In this document: piece after piece, positions 20,774-31,876 of the stretch
How the letters are laid out: the number at the start of each line of letters is the position of its first letter
Position numbering within the stretch: the stretch's first letter is position 1
Assembly: GCF_018494085.1 (NCBI RefSeq)
Contig: NZ_JABBFP010000007.1
Location: 62,001-126,000 of the forward strand
DNA from: Rosenbergiella collisarenosi
GTDB lineage: Bacteria > Pseudomonadota > Gammaproteobacteria > Enterobacterales > Enterobacteriaceae
DNA length: 64,000 nt
Direction: 5' to 3'
Notes under the pieces: model-generated
What the model was told of the DNA's origin: nothing
Databases searched by the model: none
The model's input: only the letters and a program-made list of their open reading frames with translations
Position numbers and translations under genes: made by a program

Positions 20774-21730
20774 CTATTCCTTTTTCTTTGTATGCCGAGT
20801 CAGGGCGATACCTGCACCGATAATAATTCCCACTAATCCCCACATCACTAGCAGTAGCGATAAACGAGGGCTTTGTCGGCTAATAGGGGGTTCTGGTGAT
20901 TGTAAATATGACCAGCTGGTGAAGGACTTGATCGGTTTAGGCCCGGCGAGGAGTACCGCTAAGCGGGCTTGGTCATGTAACAGGCCCTCTGACGCAACGG
21001 GGCCGGTCTGCTCCAAAATAGCGATAGCAGCCTTAGTCTGGCTATCTGCCGATTGTGCCGCTTCGCTTCTGAGCTGATGAACTTGTTGGTCGTACGCTGC
21101 TTGGTTAGCCGCTTTTTCAAAGGTAATTTGTTGTTCTACTTTTGCCACTTGTGCTTGCCACGTGGCTAACAGATCCTGCTGAACTTGGCTGGCGACTTGT
21201 TGACCCGTGAAGGTCAAATATCGAGTGAGAAGCTGGCTCCCCTTCGCGGCGCTATCTGCAGTTAGCGTTATGGTATCCACCGTGCCATGCAGTTTATCTC
21301 CCGCAGTAAACTGCATACTGGTAATTTCACGATCGAGTAATAGCGGAGTGAGCGTTTTCCCTCCATCCTTACTCGCTTGCTGCAGCCAGAACCGACGACG
21401 ATTATCCACCGAGGCAAGCTGTTGTAAGAACTGTTGGTACACAGCGTCTATAACAGTATCTATGTTAAGTGTATCGCCATCAGCCGCGGGCTCAGAATAT
21501 GTGCTGAGTTGACTCAGTTTTGATAACTCTTGGTAATAGTCGGCTATCTTTGTCAAATCCGGCCGTGTGACTTGCGCCACAGTCACCCATTTTTGGGGGG
21601 CTACCAACGTATACGCCCACGCTAATACCAGACCTAAGAACAGCCCCAATCCTAACCAGCGCTTTCCGTGCCAGAGGCGTTGAAGACAGTTTTTCACATC
21701 AAGTTCGTTATCGATAGCAGAAGAATGCAT
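20774..21730 (-). CDS. wzzE: ECA chain-length regulator WzzE
   Basis: 318 aa, shorter than the about 348 aa of E. coli. Typical Wzz layout: cytoplasmic N-terminus, first membrane helix about 27-44, a long periplasmic region with coiled coil around 185-230, and a second helix at about 293-313 with a short basic tail (RHTKKKE). It sets the number of repeats made by WzyE. The missing length lies in the periplasmic part. It lies three bases after wecA. Confidence 0.92.
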   Translation of the reverse strand: MHSSAIDNELDVKNCLQRLWHGKRWLGLGLFLGLVLAWAYTLVAPQKWVTVAQVTRPDLTKIADYYQELSKLSQLSTYSEPAADGDTLNIDTVIDAVYQQFLQQLASVDNRRRFWLQQASKDGGKTLTPLLLDREITSMQFTAGDKLHGTVDTITLTADSAAKGSQLLTRYLTFTGQQVASQVQQDLLATWQAQVAKVEQQITFEKAANQAAYDQQVHQLRSEAAQSADSQTKAAIAILEQTGPVASEGLLHDQARLAVLLAGPKPIKSFTSWSYLQSPEPPISRQSPRLSLLLVMWGLVGIIIGAGIALTRHTKKKE

Positions 21731-21733
21731 GAG

Positions 21734-22840
21734 TTAATCCTTTATTTGTCCATCACGCGCTTTACAGCGTAGTTGCCATGCCCGCTTATTACGCCGAATA
21801 CGGCGCGAGACGCGCCAAGCATGCTTTAAGCAATACCCGTAAACAAAAAATGCCACGAGAAAGAGCAGCATCATGAACCATTCTGGAATGAAATCGAAAA
21901 ATTCGCCCATCACACCAATCGCCGCCAATAGAGCAGCAGCTAACGTGATCAGAACAAAGGCCTGGCGCGAGGTAAAACCCGCTCGCATAATCAAGTGATG
22001 GATATGCTGACGGTCTGCAGTGAAAGGACTTTGACCTTTACGCAGACGACGGTACATGATGGCTACCATATCCATTAATGGGATAGCGATCAGCCATAAT
22101 GCGGTGACCGGCCGTAGCGGATGTTGCTCTCCCTGACTAGCATCCAGCAGTATCCAAATGATGGTAAAGCCGATCATTGTGCTGCCGGCATCGCCCATAA
22201 ACACTTTATAGCGACGGCCCAAAATACCCAGATTTAATAGTATGTAAGGGAGGATGGCGGCAATCAGGGCAAAACACCAAAATGCGAGACTTGGTTGACC
22301 TTGATTATAGAGGATCAGTCCGAGTGCACCGAACGTGACGCAAGAAAGCCCACCGAGCAGCCCATCGATACCATCGACCATATTAAAGGCGTTGATCGCC
22401 GCCCATACGGCAAACAGGGTGATGACATAACCGAAAGGCCCGACACGTAGTTCAATAGGGCCCAGTATGAAACCTAATGAATGAAGATAGAGATTAGCAA
22501 CCACCATCATGATGATAGCGATGGCCGCTTGTACCGATGCCCTGATTTTAACGCTGATATCGAATTTATCATCGATCATACCGACGAACACCAATACCCC
22601 TGCGCACGCGAGGAATAGCATGTCATGAGGTTGATAGTAATTGGTAATAAGAAACGCAAAGCACACGCCAGCAAAGACGGAGATGCCTCCGACTAGAGGT
22701 ACCGCTCCTTGATGCCGCTTTCTGAAATTAGGCTTGTCCACTAGACCCACTTTTTTAGCAACCTTGCGCGCCAAAAAAAGGAAAATCAATGAAAAGAGAA
22801 ACGTCAGTCCTAATTCAACACTCATATTGAGCACATTCAC
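21734..22840 (-). CDS. wecA: UDP-GlcNAc:undecaprenyl-phosphate GlcNAc-1-phosphate transferase WecA
   Basis: 368 aa (E. coli 367). A polytopic inner-membrane enzyme that starts ECA (and often O-antigen) by making GlcNAc-PP-undecaprenol. The motifs include KRHQGAVPLVGG, FNMVDGIDGLLGG, VFMGDAGSTMIGF and the HIHH segment RQHIHHLIM. A GTG at 22840, with GAGAG seven bases upstream, gives an ungapped match to the E. coli N-terminus. The frame opens further up at 22930, but those residues run into the rho terminator. First gene of the ECA operon. Confidence 0.95.
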   Translation of the reverse strand: MNVLNMSVELGLTFLFSLIFLFLARKVAKKVGLVDKPNFRKRHQGAVPLVGGISVFAGVCFAFLITNYYQPHDMLFLACAGVLVFVGMIDDKFDISVKIRASVQAAIAIIMMVVANLYLHSLGFILGPIELRVGPFGYVITLFAVWAAINAFNMVDGIDGLLGGLSCVTFGALGLILYNQGQPSLAFWCFALIAAILPYILLNLGILGRRYKVFMGDAGSTMIGFTIIWILLDASQGEQHPLRPVTALWLIAIPLMDMVAIMYRRLRKGQSPFTADRQHIHHLIMRAGFTSRQAFVLITLAAALLAAIGVMGEFFDFIPEWFMMLLFLVAFFVYGYCLKHAWRVSRRIRRNKRAWQLRCKARDGQIKD

Positions 22841-22905
22841 ATTCAAGCTCTCTATCGTAACACGTGCGGAGTAAATCCATTTCAGGACGTTAATGCTATA
22901 TGCAT

Positions 22906-22939
22906 TAAAAAAAAAACGCCACGTAAACACGTGACGTTT
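22906..22939 (-). terminator. Rho-independent terminator of rho
   Basis: On the minus strand an 11-base stem (22914-22924 with 22929-22939, one G-U pair) with a four-base loop is followed by a run of ten Ts. It lies 50 bases after the rho stop and 66 bases before the wecA start, separating rho from the ECA operon. Confidence 0.9.
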
Positions 22940-22989
22940 CTTAACTTTACAATAAATCTGCGCTAAACGCTTTGTTTAGCTTCTCAGAA

Positions 22990-24249
22990 TTACGAACGTT
23001 TCATCATATCAAAAAATTCGTCGTTCGTTTTTGTCATCGCTAACTTATTGATAAGGAATTCCATCGCATCGATTTCACCCATCGGGTGAATAATCTTACG
23101 TAAAATCCACATTTTCTGTAATTCTTCCGAAGACGTGAGTAACTCTTCTTTACGTGTTCCTGAGCGATTGTAATCAATAGCAGGGAATACACGCTTTTCA
23201 GCAATTTTACGTGAGAGGTGAAGTTCCATGTTGCCGGTACCTTTGAACTCTTCGTAGATGACTTCATCCATCTTAGATCCGGTATCGACCAAAGCAGTCG
23301 CGATGATAGTGAGGCTACCACCTTCTTCTACGTTACGTGCAGCACCGAAGAAGCGCTTCGGACGGTGTAGAGCATTTGCATCAACACCACCGGTCAATAC
23401 TTTACCTGAGGCAGGGACAACGGTGTTGTAAGCACGAGCCAGACGTGTGATTGAGTCCAATAGGATGATGACGTCTTTCTTATGCTCAACCAAGCGTTTA
23501 GCTTTTTCGATAACCATCTCGGCGACTTGGACGTGGCGAGAAGCCGGTTCGTCGAAAGTCGAGGCAATAACTTCGCCTTTAACCAAACGTTGCATCTCGG
23601 TGACTTCTTCTGGACGTTCGTCGATCAGTAGAACCATCAGGACGCAGTCTGGGTGGTTGTAAGCGATACTTTGCGCAATATTCTGCAGCAACATCGTTTT
23701 ACCCGCTTTAGGCGGTGCCACGATCAATCCACGTTGGCCACGACCAATCGGCGACGCTAAATCTAATACGCGAGCCGTTAAGTCTTCTGTCGAACCATTC
23801 CCCCGCTCCATGCGTAAGCGACTATTCGCGTGCAGAGGTGTTAAGTTTTCAAATAGGATTTTATTACGGGCGTTTTCAGGCTTGTCGAAATTAACTTCAT
23901 TAACTTTCAGTAGCGCGAAATAACGTTCACCTTCTTTAGGCGGACGGATTTTGCCGGCGATGGTGTCGCCTGTACGAAGGTTGAAACGTCGAATTTGACT
24001 TGGAGAAACGTAGATATCATCGGGGCCGGCGAGGTAGGAACTGTCTGCGGAACGGAGGAAACCAAATCCATCCTGCAATATTTCCAGCGCACCATCACCA
24101 AAGATGTCTTCGCCACTTTTCGCATGCTGTTTCAGTATGGCGAAAATAATGTCTTGTTTACGCATGCGCGCGAGGTTTTCTAACCCCATATTTTCACCCA
24201 GTGAAATTAATTCAGACACTGGAGTATTTTTTAATTCGGTAAGATTCAT
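22990..24249 (-). CDS. rho: Transcription termination factor Rho
   Basis: 419 aa, the same length as in E. coli. Hexameric RNA-dependent ATPase. The N-terminal helical domain ([14 protein letters not shown]) precedes the RNA-binding cold-shock-like domain with GFGFLRS and [16 protein letters not shown], then the ATPase domain with the Walker [11 protein letters not shown], Walker [15 protein letters not shown] and the Q/R-loop segments. The ATG at 24249 is chosen by homology; an in-frame extension to 24315 is not family-like. The Shine-Dalgarno sequence is poor. Confidence 0.97.
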   Translation of the reverse strand: MNLTELKNTPVSELISLGENMGLENLARMRKQDIIFAILKQHAKSGEDIFGDGALEILQDGFGFLRSADSSYLAGPDDIYVSPSQIRRFNLRTGDTIAGKIRPPKEGERYFALLKVNEVNFDKPENARNKILFENLTPLHANSRLRMERGNGSTEDLTARVLDLASPIGRGQRGLIVAPPKAGKTMLLQNIAQSIAYNHPDCVLMVLLIDERPEEVTEMQRLVKGEVIASTFDEPASRHVQVAEMVIEKAKRLVEHKKDVIILLDSITRLARAYNTVVPASGKVLTGGVDANALHRPKRFFGAARNVEEGGSLTIIATALVDTGSKMDEVIYEEFKGTGNMELHLSRKIAEKRVFPAIDYNRSGTRKEELLTSSEELQKMWILRKIIHPMGEIDAMEFLINKLAMTKTNDEFFDMMKRS

Positions 24250-24572
24250 AGTGATGGATTCTTGACTTGGGGTACTTCTTGGAATGTTAGTCATGAGTGG
24301 TCGGAACTGTCCCACGCCTGTTATCGATAATATCGTTTAGTATCAGCCTTGGTCATTCGCAGAAAGCGATGAGGCTGCATTATTTATTAAAGTGGAGATT
24401 CCACTGATGTTACCAAACCTGTTAAAACTCGATGATGGACAACACGTTTGATGAGGAATCTAGATTCTGACTACAGGTAAGATCGTAATGCAGTAATAAT
24501 AACTTAGCATGTCACTCAAGAGACGTCCAGTGATAGCACAAAAATAAACCATCACTGGCATCTCAGAGAGTA
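24250..24572. other. rho leader and trxA-rho spacer
   Basis: 323 bases on the minus-strand path from trxA to rho. Two inverted repeats are visible. One is an eight-base stem with a 16-base loop at 24527-24558, just after trxA, without a T run behind it. The other is AGTGGA/TCCACT with a three-base loop at 24391-24405. E. coli rho has a long leader used for autogenous Rho-dependent attenuation, so a long untranslated leader is expected. A 19-codon frame (24321-24380) could be a leader peptide, but it has no Shine-Dalgarno sequence and does not resemble E. coli rhoL. No promoter was placed with confidence. Confidence 0.5.
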
Positions 24573-24905
24573 TTAACCGAGGTTAGCGTTTAAAAACTCT
24601 TTCAGCTGGCCTTTAGATAATGCACCTACTTTGGTCGCGATGACTTCGCCTGCTTTGAAAAGCAGTAAAGTAGGGATACCGCGAATACCATACTTAGGCG
24701 CAGTCTCTGGATTATCGTCGATATTGAGTTTCGCGATAGTCAGTTTGCCTTCGTATTCGTCGGCGATTTCATCGAGGATTGGGGCAATCATTTTACAAGG
24801 ACCACACCACTCAGCCCAGAAATCGACCAGGGTAACGCCTTCAGCTTTAAGTACATCAGTATCAAAGCTACTGTCGGTTAGGTGAACAATTTTTTCGCTG
24901 CTCAT
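24573..24905 (-). CDS. trxA: Thioredoxin 1
   Basis: 110 aa (E. coli 109). A single thioredoxin fold with the redox pair Cys34 and Cys37 in WAEWCGPCK and the cis-proline loop [11 protein letters not shown]. General disulfide reductase, reduced by thioredoxin reductase. The ATG at 24905 has GGAG six bases upstream; the in-frame GTG at 24917 falls on that ribosome binding site and is rejected. Divergent from rhlB, as in E. coli. Confidence 0.98.
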   Translation of the reverse strand: MSSEKIVHLTDSSFDTDVLKAEGVTLVDFWAEWCGPCKMIAPILDEIADEYEGKLTIAKLNIDDNPETAPKYGIRGIPTLLLFKAGEVIATKVGALSKGQLKEFLNANLG

Positions 24906-25021
24906 AGTTGGCTCCACAAATTTATGCCTGGTGAATCGGCTTCTATAAAATCAATATAGTTAACTTTATTTCAATTTATACGCTTTCGTAAAGCGCCAAT
25001 AAGCTGATATTCTACCACACT

Positions 25022-26317
25022 ATGAGCAAAACACACTTAACAGAAAAGAAGTTTTCCGACTTCGCCCTGCACCCTCTGGTGATTAAAGCCCTTGATACCA
25101 AAGGCTTTACGCAATGTACGCCTATCCAAGCGTTAACATTGCCTTATGCTCTTGCTGGGCATGACATCGCAGGTCAGGCGCAAACCGGTACCGGAAAAAC
25201 GATGGCGTTCCTAACGTCAACGTTTCATTATCTCTTAACTCGACCTGCTACCGAAGCGCGTCAAGTCAACCAACCCCGCGCCTTGATCATGGCACCGACG
25301 CGTGAATTAGCGGTTCAAATTCATGCTGATGCAGAGCCATTAGCGCAGGAAACTGGTATAAAAATCGGCCTTGCCTATGGCGGCGATGGCTACGACAAAC
25401 AGTTAAAAGTGCTCGCCCAAGGTGTCGATATTCTTATCGGGACGACAGGCCGCATCATTGATTACGTCAAACAAAACCACGTCGATTTAGGTGGATTACA
25501 AGTATTGGTTCTTGATGAAGCCGATCGTATGTTTGATCTTGGGTTTATCAAAGATATTCGTTGGCTAATTCGTAAAATGCCACCGGCAACGCAACGTTTG
25601 AGCATGCTGTTCTCGGCCACGCTGTCTTACCGTGTGCGTGAACTGGCTTTCGAGCATATGCATAACGCTGAGTATGTAGAAGTCGAGCCTGAACAAAAAA
25701 CCGGCCATCGTATTAAAGAAGAGCTATTTTATCCTTCTAACGAAGAAAAAATGCGCTTATTGCAAACGCTAATCGAAGAAGAGTGGCCAGATCGGGCAGT
25801 CATATTCGCTAACACAAAATATCGCTGCGAAGATATTTGGGGCCACCTTGTCGCCGATGGACACCGTGTCGGGCTATTAACCGGCGATGTTCCACAGAAA
25901 AAACGTCTACGTATCCTTGAAGATTTCACGCAAGGTAATATCGACATCCTCGTGGCAACTGACGTCGCGGCGCGCGGCTTACATATCCCGGAAGTGACAC
26001 ACGTTTTCAACTACGATCTCCCTGATGATCGAGAAGACTATGTGCACCGCATTGGCCGTACGGGGCGCGCGGGTGCGAGCGGAAATTCGATCAGCTTGGC
26101 CTGTGAAGAGTTTTCCTTAAACCTTCCTGGTATCGAGGAGTACATTGGTCACAATATCCCTGTAAGTAAATACAACAGTGATGCCCTATTGACCGATCTC
26201 CCGGCACCTAAGCGTTTTCCTCGTCCGCGTTCCCAAAACAATCAGCGTCGTGGGAATAACAGTAATCGCCGTGGTAACCAGCCACGTAACAATAACCGCA
26301 ACAAACGTACAGGCTAA
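25022..26317 (+). CDS. rhlB: ATP-dependent RNA helicase RhlB
   Basis: 431 aa. DEAD-box helicase of the RNA degradosome, where it unwinds RNA for RNase E and PNPase. Motifs in order: Q-motif region CTPIQ, Walker A AQTGTGKT (53-60), PTREL, DEAD (165-168), SAT, and HRIGRTGR. The C-terminal tail from about 395 is basic and rich in Arg and Asn (for example [16 protein letters not shown]), typical of RhlB. gppA follows after five bases. Confidence 0.97.
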   Translation: MSKTHLTEKKFSDFALHPLVIKALDTKGFTQCTPIQALTLPYALAGHDIAGQAQTGTGKTMAFLTSTFHYLLTRPATEARQVNQPRALIMAPTRELAVQIHADAEPLAQETGIKIGLAYGGDGYDKQLKVLAQGVDILIGTTGRIIDYVKQNHVDLGGLQVLVLDEADRMFDLGFIKDIRWLIRKMPPATQRLSMLFSATLSYRVRELAFEHMHNAEYVEVEPEQKTGHRIKEELFYPSNEEKMRLLQTLIEEEWPDRAVIFANTKYRCEDIWGHLVADGHRVGLLTGDVPQKKRLRILEDFTQGNIDILVATDVAARGLHIPEVTHVFNYDLPDDREDYVHRIGRTGRAGASGNSISLACEEFSLNLPGIEEYIGHNIPVSKYNSDALLTDLPAPKRFPRPRSQNNQRRGNNSNRRGNQPRNNNRNKRTG

Positions 26318-26322
26318 CCACC

Positions 26323-27810
26323 ATGCGAAGCGCATCATCACTCCATGCTGCCATTGATTTGGGTTCAAACAGTTTTCACCTGTTGGTGGTGCGCGAGATT
26401 TCAGGGTCACTCCAAACGGTGGCCAGGATAAAACGTAAAGTCCGTTTAGCGGCAGGGTTAGATTCGAGCAATCGGCTCTCTGAAGAGGCAATGCAGCGCG
26501 GGCTACATTGCCTAGCCTTATTCGCCGAGCAGCTTGAACACGTCCCGCTGACACAAATTCGCGCGGTGGCGACTGCAACGTTGCGAATTGCCAGCAATGC
26601 GGAAGATTTTCTTATCCGTGCGCGCGCTATATTGGGTTTACCGATCGAGGTTATTTCCGGCGAAAAAGAAGCTCAGCTGATCTACCAAGGTGTAGCGCAA
26701 ACTACGAGTGGGCCTGACCAGCGCTTAGTCGTGGATATTGGTGGAGGTAGCACCGAATTAGTGACCGGTATCGGCACTGAATCGACGGCGCTATTTAGCC
26801 TATCCATGGGCTGTGTAACTTGGCTGGAACGCTACTTTACCGACCGCTACCTCACGCAAGAAAATTTTGATCGTGCGCAGGCGGCGGCGAGAGCGGAAAT
26901 TAGTAAAGTCAAACAAACATTGATCGCTAAAGGGTGGCAGATCTGTGTCGGAGCATCCGGAACAGTACAAGCCTTACAAGAGATCATGGTTGCCCAGGGC
27001 ATGGATGAGCAGATTACGCTTGCTAAGCTTGAGCAACTCAAACAACGCGCCATCCAATGCGGAAAGTTGGAGGAGCTTGAGATAGACGGCCTAACTCTCG
27101 AACGTGCGCTCGTCTTCCCAAGCGGTTTGTCGATCCTGTTGGCTATTTTCCATGAGCTTTCTATCACACGGATGAGCTTAGCGGGAGGCGCTCTGCGAGA
27201 AGGCTTGATCTATGGGATGATCACCCTACCCGTCGATAAAGATATCCGTAAACGGACACTGGAGACTACCCAGCAACGTTTCGCGATAGATGTTGAGCAA
27301 GCAGAGAGAGTCAAAGCAACCTGTTCGATATTACTGCAACAAGTCACGGGTCACTGGCCGCTTAGCGAATACTGCCAGCAGCTTTTATTTAGTGCTGCTG
27401 CGTTACATGAGTTAGGATTAGCCATCAATTATCGTCATGGGACTGAAAATAGCGCCTATCTCATCAGGCAGCTAGAGCTACCCGGCTTCACTCCTGCTCA
27501 GAAGCAGCTGGTCGCCGCGATTATTGCCAACCAAAAGGGTAATATTGACCTACCAAGCCTTAGCCAGCAGAGCGCGCTACCCTTACAGCAAGCAGAGCAG
27601 CTCTGTCGGCTCTTCCGTTTAGCGATTATACTTTGCAGTACCCGTTCCCCTGTCGATGTGAATACCTTTCGCCTGTCGGGAGAAGGTAACCATTTAATAT
27701 TACATCTCAACAAGGAATGGGCACAGAGCCATCCCTATCGCTTAGAACTCTTACAGCAGGAAGAGCATTTACAAAGTTACGTTCATTGGGCTTTTACGCT
27801 TAGTCTCTAA
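26323..27810 (+). CDS. gppA: Guanosine pentaphosphatase / exopolyphosphatase GppA
   Basis: 495 aa, Ppx/GppA family of the ASKHA fold. It removes the terminal phosphate of pppGpp to give ppGpp. The N-terminal phosphate loop [16 protein letters not shown] and the second nucleotide motif [14 protein letters not shown] are intact, with catalytic-type Glu in the [12 protein letters not shown] segment. The C-terminal helical domain has the HD-like ALHELG stretch. It is co-oriented with rhlB, and its stop overlaps the oppositely oriented rep stop by four bases. Confidence 0.95.
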   Translation: MRSASSLHAAIDLGSNSFHLLVVREISGSLQTVARIKRKVRLAAGLDSSNRLSEEAMQRGLHCLALFAEQLEHVPLTQIRAVATATLRIASNAEDFLIRARAILGLPIEVISGEKEAQLIYQGVAQTTSGPDQRLVVDIGGGSTELVTGIGTESTALFSLSMGCVTWLERYFTDRYLTQENFDRAQAAARAEISKVKQTLIAKGWQICVGASGTVQALQEIMVAQGMDEQITLAKLEQLKQRAIQCGKLEELEIDGLTLERALVFPSGLSILLAIFHELSITRMSLAGGALREGLIYGMITLPVDKDIRKRTLETTQQRFAIDVEQAERVKATCSILLQQVTGHWPLSEYCQQLLFSAAALHELGLAINYRHGTENSAYLIRQLELPGFTPAQKQLVAAIIANQKGNIDLPSLSQQSALPLQQAEQLCRLFRLAIILCSTRSPVDVNTFRLSGEGNHLILHLNKEWAQSHPYRLELLQQEEHLQSYVHWAFTLSL

Positions 27811-29828
27811 TTGTTTTTAGAGCGATTAAGCATATCGCGCAAACCCGCGACTCGACTCTGGCTTTTAATCATTCTTTCTTCACTGCTTAGCGCTTTTTTC
27901 TGCTCTTCGTAGTGAAGGTCGTCTTGGGGTAACTCAAGTAGAAAACGGCTCGGTTCTGGGCGATTAATCTCGCCATATTGCCGACGTTCCCGACATAAAG
28001 TGAATGTAAGCTCTTTTTGCGCTCGAGTGATCCCAACATAGGCTAATCGCCGCTCTTCATCGATGTTGTTTTCGTCAATACTACTCTGATGCGGTAGCAG
28101 ACCCTCCTCCATCCCAACCAAGTAGACATAAGGGAATTCAAGGCCTTTCGACGCATGTAGCGTCATTAGCTGTACCTGGTCAAGCTCTTCCTCACTTTCC
28201 CCCCGCTCCATCATATCGCGTAGGGTAAAGCGAGTAACGACCTGTGTTAACGTCATTGGCTCGTCTAACTCTGAACCAGAAAGCATTTCTGTCATCCACT
28301 GAAATAGCATATTGACGTTCTTCATCCGCATCTCCGCGGCCTTGGTACTCGCCGAGCTCTCATATAACCAACTCTCGTAGTCGATACCACGGATCAGATC
28401 CCTGACTGCGGTAAGGGGTTCACGCTCACTGAGCTGGATGATTGAGGAGAACCACTCGGTAAAGCCTTGTAGGCTCTTTAGCCCGCGACCTGATAGCGTT
28501 TCCGCCAAGCCGAGATCGAAACTCGCCCGAAATAGGCTCTTATTACGGAGATTGGCCCACTCTCCTAGCTTCTGTAAAGTCGCTGACCCAATTTCACGGC
28601 GTGGAGTATTCACAATCCGTAAGAAGGCGCTGTCGTCATCGACGTTAGTCATTACACGAAGATAGGCCAACACATCTTTAATTTCGGGGCGAGAAAAGAA
28701 GGAATTCCCCCCGGAAATACGGTAAGGAATACGGTTCTGCATCAGTAGCTTTTCGAACACCCGTGATTGATGATTGCCTCGATAGAGAATGGCGTAATCA
28801 CCATACTGTGTTTTGTTGATAAAATGGTGCGCAATCAGCTCTCCGGCCACGCGTTCAGCCTCATGATCCTCATTATTGGTATGGATCACTTTTAAGGTCT
28901 CACCCTCACCAAGCTGAGAAAACAACTTCTTCTCAAAGACATGCGGATTATTGGCAATTAAAATATTTGCAGCCCGTAAGATCCGCTGAGAGGAGCGATA
29001 ATTTTGCTCAAGTTTAATCACTTCGAGCTGGGGAAAATCCTCTTTAAGTAGCACGAGGTTCTGCGGCCGCGCACCGCGCCAAGAATAAATAGACTGATCA
29101 TCATCGCCCACTACGGTAAAGCGTGCCCGGGCGCCAACGAGCAACTTCACTAATTGATACTGGCTGGTATTGGTATCTTGATATTCATCGACTAAGAGGT
29201 AACGAATCCGTTGTTGCCAGCGATCACGTACCTCCTCATTGTCACGTAACAATAAGGTGGGCTTAAGAATGAGATCATCGAAATCCAGCACATTACACGC
29301 GCGCAAATGCTGATCGTATAAGTGGTAGCACTTCGCAAAAAGTTGGTCACGCTCCGAACGAGCGATGGCTGCGGCCTGCATTGGATCGATTAAGTCGTTT
29401 TTCCAATTGGAAATCGTTGACGTCAGTTGCTGAAGGAGATCTTTATCTTCTTGTAACCAAGGTTGAGTGAGATCTTTCAATAACGCGAGTTGGTCTTGAT
29501 CATCGAATAACGAAAAGTTAGCTTTCATACCTAGTGCTTTAACTTCACGTTTAATAATTTCCAGACCTAGGGTATGGAACGTAGATATTTGTAACCCGCG
29601 CGCTTCTTTGCGCCCAAGGGTTTGTGCGACACGCTCTTTCATTTCTCGTGCCGCTTTGTTGGTAAAAGTCACCGCGGCAATATGCCGTGCTTGATAGCCG
29701 CTCTGCCTAATTAACCAAGCGATTTTGTTAGTAATAACACGTGTTTTACCTGAACCCGCACCAGCTAAAACTAAGCAAGGACCGGTCACGGCTTCAACCG
29801 CGTGCTGCTGGCTGGGATTAAGACGCAT
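27807..29828 (-). CDS. rep: ATP-dependent DNA helicase Rep
   Basis: 673 aa, exactly the E. coli length. Superfamily 1A 3'-5' helicase that helps replication forks pass protein roadblocks. Motifs: Q-motif LNPSQQHAV, Walker A GAGSGKT, motif [10 protein letters not shown], motif [15 protein letters not shown], motif IV QNYRSS, motif [11 protein letters not shown] and motif [14 protein letters not shown]. The ATG at 29828 matches the E. coli start; the in-frame extension to 29885 is not family-like. UvrD is a relative, but the length and C-terminal tail favour Rep. Confidence 0.97.
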   Translation of the reverse strand: MRLNPSQQHAVEAVTGPCLVLAGAGSGKTRVITNKIAWLIRQSGYQARHIAAVTFTNKAAREMKERVAQTLGRKEARGLQISTFHTLGLEIIKREVKALGMKANFSLFDDQDQLALLKDLTQPWLQEDKDLLQQLTSTISNWKNDLIDPMQAAAIARSERDQLFAKCYHLYDQHLRACNVLDFDDLILKPTLLLRDNEEVRDRWQQRIRYLLVDEYQDTNTSQYQLVKLLVGARARFTVVGDDDQSIYSWRGARPQNLVLLKEDFPQLEVIKLEQNYRSSQRILRAANILIANNPHVFEKKLFSQLGEGETLKVIHTNNEDHEAERVAGELIAHHFINKTQYGDYAILYRGNHQSRVFEKLLMQNRIPYRISGGNSFFSRPEIKDVLAYLRVMTNVDDDSAFLRIVNTPRREIGSATLQKLGEWANLRNKSLFRASFDLGLAETLSGRGLKSLQGFTEWFSSIIQLSEREPLTAVRDLIRGIDYESWLYESSASTKAAEMRMKNVNMLFQWMTEMLSGSELDEPMTLTQVVTRFTLRDMMERGESEEELDQVQLMTLHASKGLEFPYVYLVGMEEGLLPHQSSIDENNIDEERRLAYVGITRAQKELTFTLCRERRQYGEINRPEPSRFLLELPQDDLHYEEQKKALSSEERMIKSQSRVAGLRDMLNRSKNN

Positions 29829-29909
29829 AAAAAAATCGCTCAATGAACTGTGAAGAAAGTGGTATATAGGGCGGTAAGTATACACTTACGATGGTTAGGA
29901 AAAAATATC

Positions 29910-30191
29910 ATGGCTAAAACTGCAGCCGCGTTACATATATTAGTTAAACAGAAGGCACAAGCGGAAACGTTACTGACGGCGTTACAGCAAGGTGCGCACT
30001 TTCAGACACTCGCAAAGAAACATTCAACCTGCCCCTCCGCTAAACAGGGTGGCGATCTTGGCGAGTTTCGACGGGGACAGATGGTGCCTGCTTTTGATAA
30101 AGCAGCTTTTACCTGCCCGTTATTAACGCCATACGGACCGATAAAAACCGCTTTTGGTTACCATATCATCAAGGTGTTATGGCGTAATTAA
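29910..30191 (+). CDS. ppiC: Peptidyl-prolyl cis-trans isomerase C (parvulin)
   Basis: 93 aa, the length of E. coli parvulin 10. It has the parvulin core: the N-terminal AAALHILVK strand, [18 protein letters not shown] and the GYHIIKV end. Cytoplasmic prolyl isomerase without a targeting signal. AGGA precedes the ATG at 29910; the frame opens at 29850 within the rep upstream region but those residues are not family-like. In E. coli ilvC and ilvY follow; here yhjJ lies next, overlapping the ppiC stop by four bases. Confidence 0.95.
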   Translation: MAKTAAALHILVKQKAQAETLLTALQQGAHFQTLAKKHSTCPSAKQGGDLGEFRRGQMVPAFDKAAFTCPLLTPYGPIKTAFGYHIIKVLWRN

Positions 30192-31660
30192 TGCCCTTGA
30201 GCCAAAGACGTGCCCGTCGCCTCACTTGGACTTTCCTCGCCATCGGCGATCACATCGTTATATTCCGCTTGTAACTGCTCAACGGTAGGCCCCTGAGCAG
30301 TCTCTGGATGTAACAAAACTAGGCTAGCGGGTTGAGAGAGTTGCTGATGCAATTCATGGTTTACCGCTTCAAGCGTCAAGCTAGCGAGAAATTCTTGGCG
30401 TAACTTCTGATATTGCTCAGGGGCGATATCAACCATCGAGTTTTGCTGAGACCGTAAGCGTTGCATCATCAACATATCAGTCGGCGTGCGGGCATAGGTC
30501 GCAAAGAGCCCATTAAGTTCGGTGGTTTTCTTCGCGAGTAATTGGTCGAATTCAGCTTGTGTCAGGCCCTGATCACGTAGCTTAACCATTTCATGCCCTA
30601 CCGCTGCTAATTGCTTCGATAAGTTATCCCCTTGTGCATCGATTTTTAGCCCACATTGCGCACGCGCAAAGAGGATCTGACATTGTAAATCGACCGGTTC
30701 AATCTCTGCCTGCTTTAGCTCGATACCACTTTGTAAGTGCCAATATAGCGCTTCACGGGTGAGGTCAGAAAGCCAGTAATGCTCTAGGCTTTGTGAGTCT
30801 TGAACAGGCAACCACATAGCATCCCAATTCATCACCAAGCGCGGGGTTCGTAGGCCATTGTCCACGACACTGATGGGTTGAGAAGAGAGAGGGGAAAGCA
30901 CAGGAACCGGCGTTGGTACCTTTCTTTTTCCTTTTAGTACACCAAAGGTTTTAGAAATCTGTTCAATGATCGCCCTATTTTCGACATTGCCAACGATATA
31001 GAGGGTCATCGCATCCGGCGTATACCATTGGTGGTAGTACTGGAGCAGTGGCTGTGTATTAGTTAACGCACTTGGCTGTTCACTGGGATCATGGTTAAGT
31101 AATGCAGAATTTTGTAGACGGTAACGCCATAAAGAATCTTGCGTATTATCAGGCCAGGTCGCCGTCGGGTCAGAAGCCTTGAGTGCTGTCGAGACCGTAG
31201 TGGACGTAACTTGCATATCACCAGCGGTCGCCGCTAGCCACTCTAGTGCCGACTTGATTAAGTCCGGCCGGTTGATAGGTAAGCTTAAGTTGTACTGCGT
31301 ATAATTGTACGACGTAATAACCGGCGGTAATACACCTGATTTTGACATATCGGCATGCCAAAGCGTACGTTGCTGATCAGGCGTTAACGCGGCGTTGTGC
31401 ACCATCGCTAAGCGAGCAATGAGATGACTGAATCCACGCTGTGAAGGCGTTTCACTTAAAGAGCCTGAATTAACGACCAACCGTAATTCAACACGGTCTG
31501 AAGGACGCTGGGGAGTAGTCAGCACTTGCCAACTAAAACCGTTACTCAACTGACCTTGTTGCCAAGCCGGATCAGGATGTAAAGGTTCTGCGTTAACGGA
31601 GAAGCTAAACGCTGAAAATAGCACTCCGCCAACCCAGAGCAGCGATTTAATGCCCGGCAT
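30188..31660 (-). CDS. yhjJ: Periplasmic M16-family protein YhjJ, lacking zinc ligands
   Basis: 490 aa, close to E. coli YhjJ (498). A signal peptide (about 1-24, cleavage after VNA) precedes an M16 peptidase-like fold with two lobes. The usual HxxEH zinc motif is replaced by HLIAR in [14 protein letters not shown], so the glutamate base and second histidine are missing. The E. coli protein also lacks them, so this is a family trait. A role as an inactive chaperone or scaffold is only a guess. AGAGG precedes the ATG. Confidence 0.9.
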   Translation of the reverse strand: MPGIKSLLWVGGVLFSAFSFSVNAEPLHPDPAWQQGQLSNGFSWQVLTTPQRPSDRVELRLVVNSGSLSETPSQRGFSHLIARLAMVHNAALTPDQQRTLWHADMSKSGVLPPVITSYNYTQYNLSLPINRPDLIKSALEWLAATAGDMQVTSTTVSTALKASDPTATWPDNTQDSLWRYRLQNSALLNHDPSEQPSALTNTQPLLQYYHQWYTPDAMTLYIVGNVENRAIIEQISKTFGVLKGKRKVPTPVPVLSPLSSQPISVVDNGLRTPRLVMNWDAMWLPVQDSQSLEHYWLSDLTREALYWHLQSGIELKQAEIEPVDLQCQILFARAQCGLKIDAQGDNLSKQLAAVGHEMVKLRDQGLTQAEFDQLLAKKTTELNGLFATYARTPTDMLMMQRLRSQQNSMVDIAPEQYQKLRQEFLASLTLEAVNHELHQQLSQPASLVLLHPETAQGPTVEQLQAEYNDVIADGEESPSEATGTSLAQGH

Positions 31661-31876
31661 GAGGACCTCTAGGATTAATAGTGAGAATAGGACTGTGTAG
31701 CTACTTAGACCGCAGGAAACGCCAAATATTCACCGGCGAGTAAAAAGAGCAGTCTTAGCCTATCGCCATTATCCAACTCTCAGCCACAAGGGCAAGCCTC
31801 TCGCTTCGCTATAAACATCTTTTAACGAAAAAAGAGTAAAAGCGGAGAAAAAAGCATCTATTCGCCCCTCGTCCTA

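Noticed and set aside
24321-24380. Possible rho leader peptide of 19 codons
   Set aside because: No Shine-Dalgarno sequence and no resemblance to E. coli RhoL as remembered.
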